This document shows positions 4,530-5,502 of a stretch of 5,502 bases of DNA, in pieces (position 1 is the stretch's first letter; each line of letters begins with the position of its first letter). The position numbers were made by a program, and so were the translations under genes. The DNA is from Novosphingobium sp. (GTDB lineage Bacteria > Pseudomonadota > Alphaproteobacteria > Sphingomonadales > Sphingomonadaceae), in assembly GCA_028697875.1 (NCBI GenBank), contig JAQVEQ010000186.1, positions 1 to 5,502 of the forward strand, in the 5' to 3' direction. The notes under the pieces were generated by a model that ran no database searches, was not told the DNA's origin, and saw only the letters and a program-made list of their open reading frames with translations.

Positions 4530-5502
4530 TCAGGGCGTGGCGGCTGACTTGCCGGGCGAGGCGGGATGCCTGTTCCTCGCCGCCAGGGCCTGCGCGGCAT
4601 AGACCTCCTCCTGCGGATCGCCTGCCGCTTTCGCGGCCCGTGCGAGCAGTGCAAGTTCTTCGGCGCTTGCCTCGGGATCGTCGGCGAATATCCGCAGGGT
4701 ATCGAGTGCGCCATGCGGATCCTTGCCCGCCAGTTGCGCCTTGCCCAGCGACAGGCGAACCTGGCGATTGTCCGGCGCTTGCAGGAGGAGCGGTGAGAGA
4801 TAGGCCCGGGCCTGCTCCACCTGCCCCAGTTCCAGCAGGGCTTGGGCATAAAGCATCTGAAGATCCGGAAATTGATCGAGGTTGCGCTCCATCGGCTGGA
4901 GGATCTTGCGGACCTTGCCCCAGTCGTGTGCCTGCGCGGCCAGCATCGCCTTGTAGAACGTCACTTGAGGGTTGCCGGGAAACAGCTTGTCGACCTTGGC
5001 AAGGGCCGGCTCCAGTTCCTTGAAGCGGCCCAGTTCGCCAAGGCTTGCGATCTTGCCGAACAGGGCCACGGGATCATCCGGATAGGCCTTGAGCGTCTTG
5101 TCGTAGGTCGCCAGCGCCTCCCGGAAATCGCCTTGCGCTTCCGCCAGCTTGCCCATGACGCGCAGGGCATCGAGTTCGTCGGGATTCTCCGCGAGCGCTT
5201 GCGTTGCCATCCGGCGAGCGCCTTGCCGATCCCCCTGTTCGAGCCGCAGACGGCCGTAAACGGCCAGAAGGTGGTGCTTGGGGCCCGGCGCCAGAACGCC
5301 TTTGGCGAAGGCTTCCTCCGCCTCCTCCGTTTTTTGCATCGCGACATGGGCCTGCCCGCGGACGCGCCAGGCTTCCGCGCTGTCCATGCCTTCGACCCGT
5401 TGCAGTGCCTCGTCGTACTGGCCGCGCATGATCGCGGCGTCGCCCATGAGGATCGCTCCGTCGGAAGGCAGCTTGCCGAGCCGTTCGAGCCGCTGGAGAG
5501 TC
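4530..5502 (-). CDS. TPR-repeat protein, 5' partial
   Basis: The last 323 codons are visible. The frame stays open to the window edge, so the start lies beyond 5502, and the internal Met at 5445-5447 falls inside a repeat and is not the start. After a leading partial unit, eight TPR units of exactly 34 residues follow without a break (visible residues 42-313), each with the A/G-x-x-G and Ala/Pro spacing of TPR helices, for example ALRVMGKLAEAQGDFREALA and YAQALLELGQVEQARAYL. A short Ala/Pro/Ser tail ends the protein. TPR solenoids mediate protein-protein contacts; no enzymatic domain is seen. The gene faces the PEP-CTERM gene tail to tail, 112 nt apart. A PrsT-like TPR lipoprotein of a PEP-CTERM/EPS system is possible but unproven, because the diagnostic N-terminus is missing. 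Confidence 0.85.
   Translation of the reverse strand, partial: TLQRLERLGKLPSDGAILMGDAAIMRGQYDEALQRVEGMDSAEAWRVRGQAHVAMQKTEEAEEAFAKGVLAPGPKHHLLAVYGRLRLEQGDRQGARRMATQALAENPDELDALRVMGKLAEAQGDFREALATYDKTLKAYPDDPVALFGKIASLGELGRFKELEPALAKVDKLFPGNPQVTFYKAMLAAQAHDWGKVRKILQPMERNLDQFPDLQMLYAQALLELGQVEQARAYLSPLLLQAPDNRQVRLSLGKAQLAGKDPHGALDTLRIFADDPEASAEELALLARAAKAAGDPQEEVYAAQALAARNRHPASPGKSAATP

Overview
The window is GC-rich, densely packed DNA that looks like the chromosome of an alphaproteobacterium, most likely a sphingomonad (Novosphingobium/Erythrobacter/Sphingomonas-like). Three things point there: the rplY-pth gene pair, the TraB/GumN-family proteins, and a short PEP-CTERM protein whose tail reads VPEPG, then a Leu/Gly/Ala helix, then RRRK. 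This assignment comes from gene content and style. No database search was possible.

Layout: (1) Bases 1-1604 (+) hold two adjacent TraB/GumN-family genes that overlap by ATGA. The first lacks its 5' end, and the second encodes a predicted lipoprotein. (2) Bases 1730-3026 (+) hold rplY (ribosomal protein L25, long Ctc/TL5 form) and pth (peptidyl-tRNA hydrolase), separated by a 97-nt gap containing a strong GC hairpin. (3) Bases 3016-3789 (-) encode a putative 2OG-Fe(II) oxygenase. It runs convergently into pth, and the two coding ends overlap by 11 bp. (4) Bases 3790-4084 are a regulatory intergenic region between the oxygenase gene and a divergent PEP-CTERM gene. It carries a sigma-54-type -24/-12 promoter with exact spacing and, about 90 bp upstream, a perfect 9+9 dyad suited to an enhancer-binding protein. 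(5) Bases 4085-4417 (+) encode a 110-aa PEP-CTERM protein, followed by a strong intrinsic terminator. (6) Bases 4530-5502 (-) hold the 3' part of a long TPR-repeat protein gene that continues past the window.

How the genes relate: rplY and pth are translation housekeeping genes. The PEP-CTERM gene looks like a separately regulated single-gene unit with its own RpoN promoter, dyad and terminator. That fits the known link between PEP-CTERM/exosortase systems, exopolysaccharide and the PrsK/PrsR-RpoN regulatory route, although none of the regulators or the exosortase is in the window. The TPR gene could belong to the same envelope/EPS system, but the sequence alone does not show this. The most interesting item is the sigma-54 promoter plus dyad controlling a tiny Cys/His- and Ser/Thr-rich surface-sorted protein.
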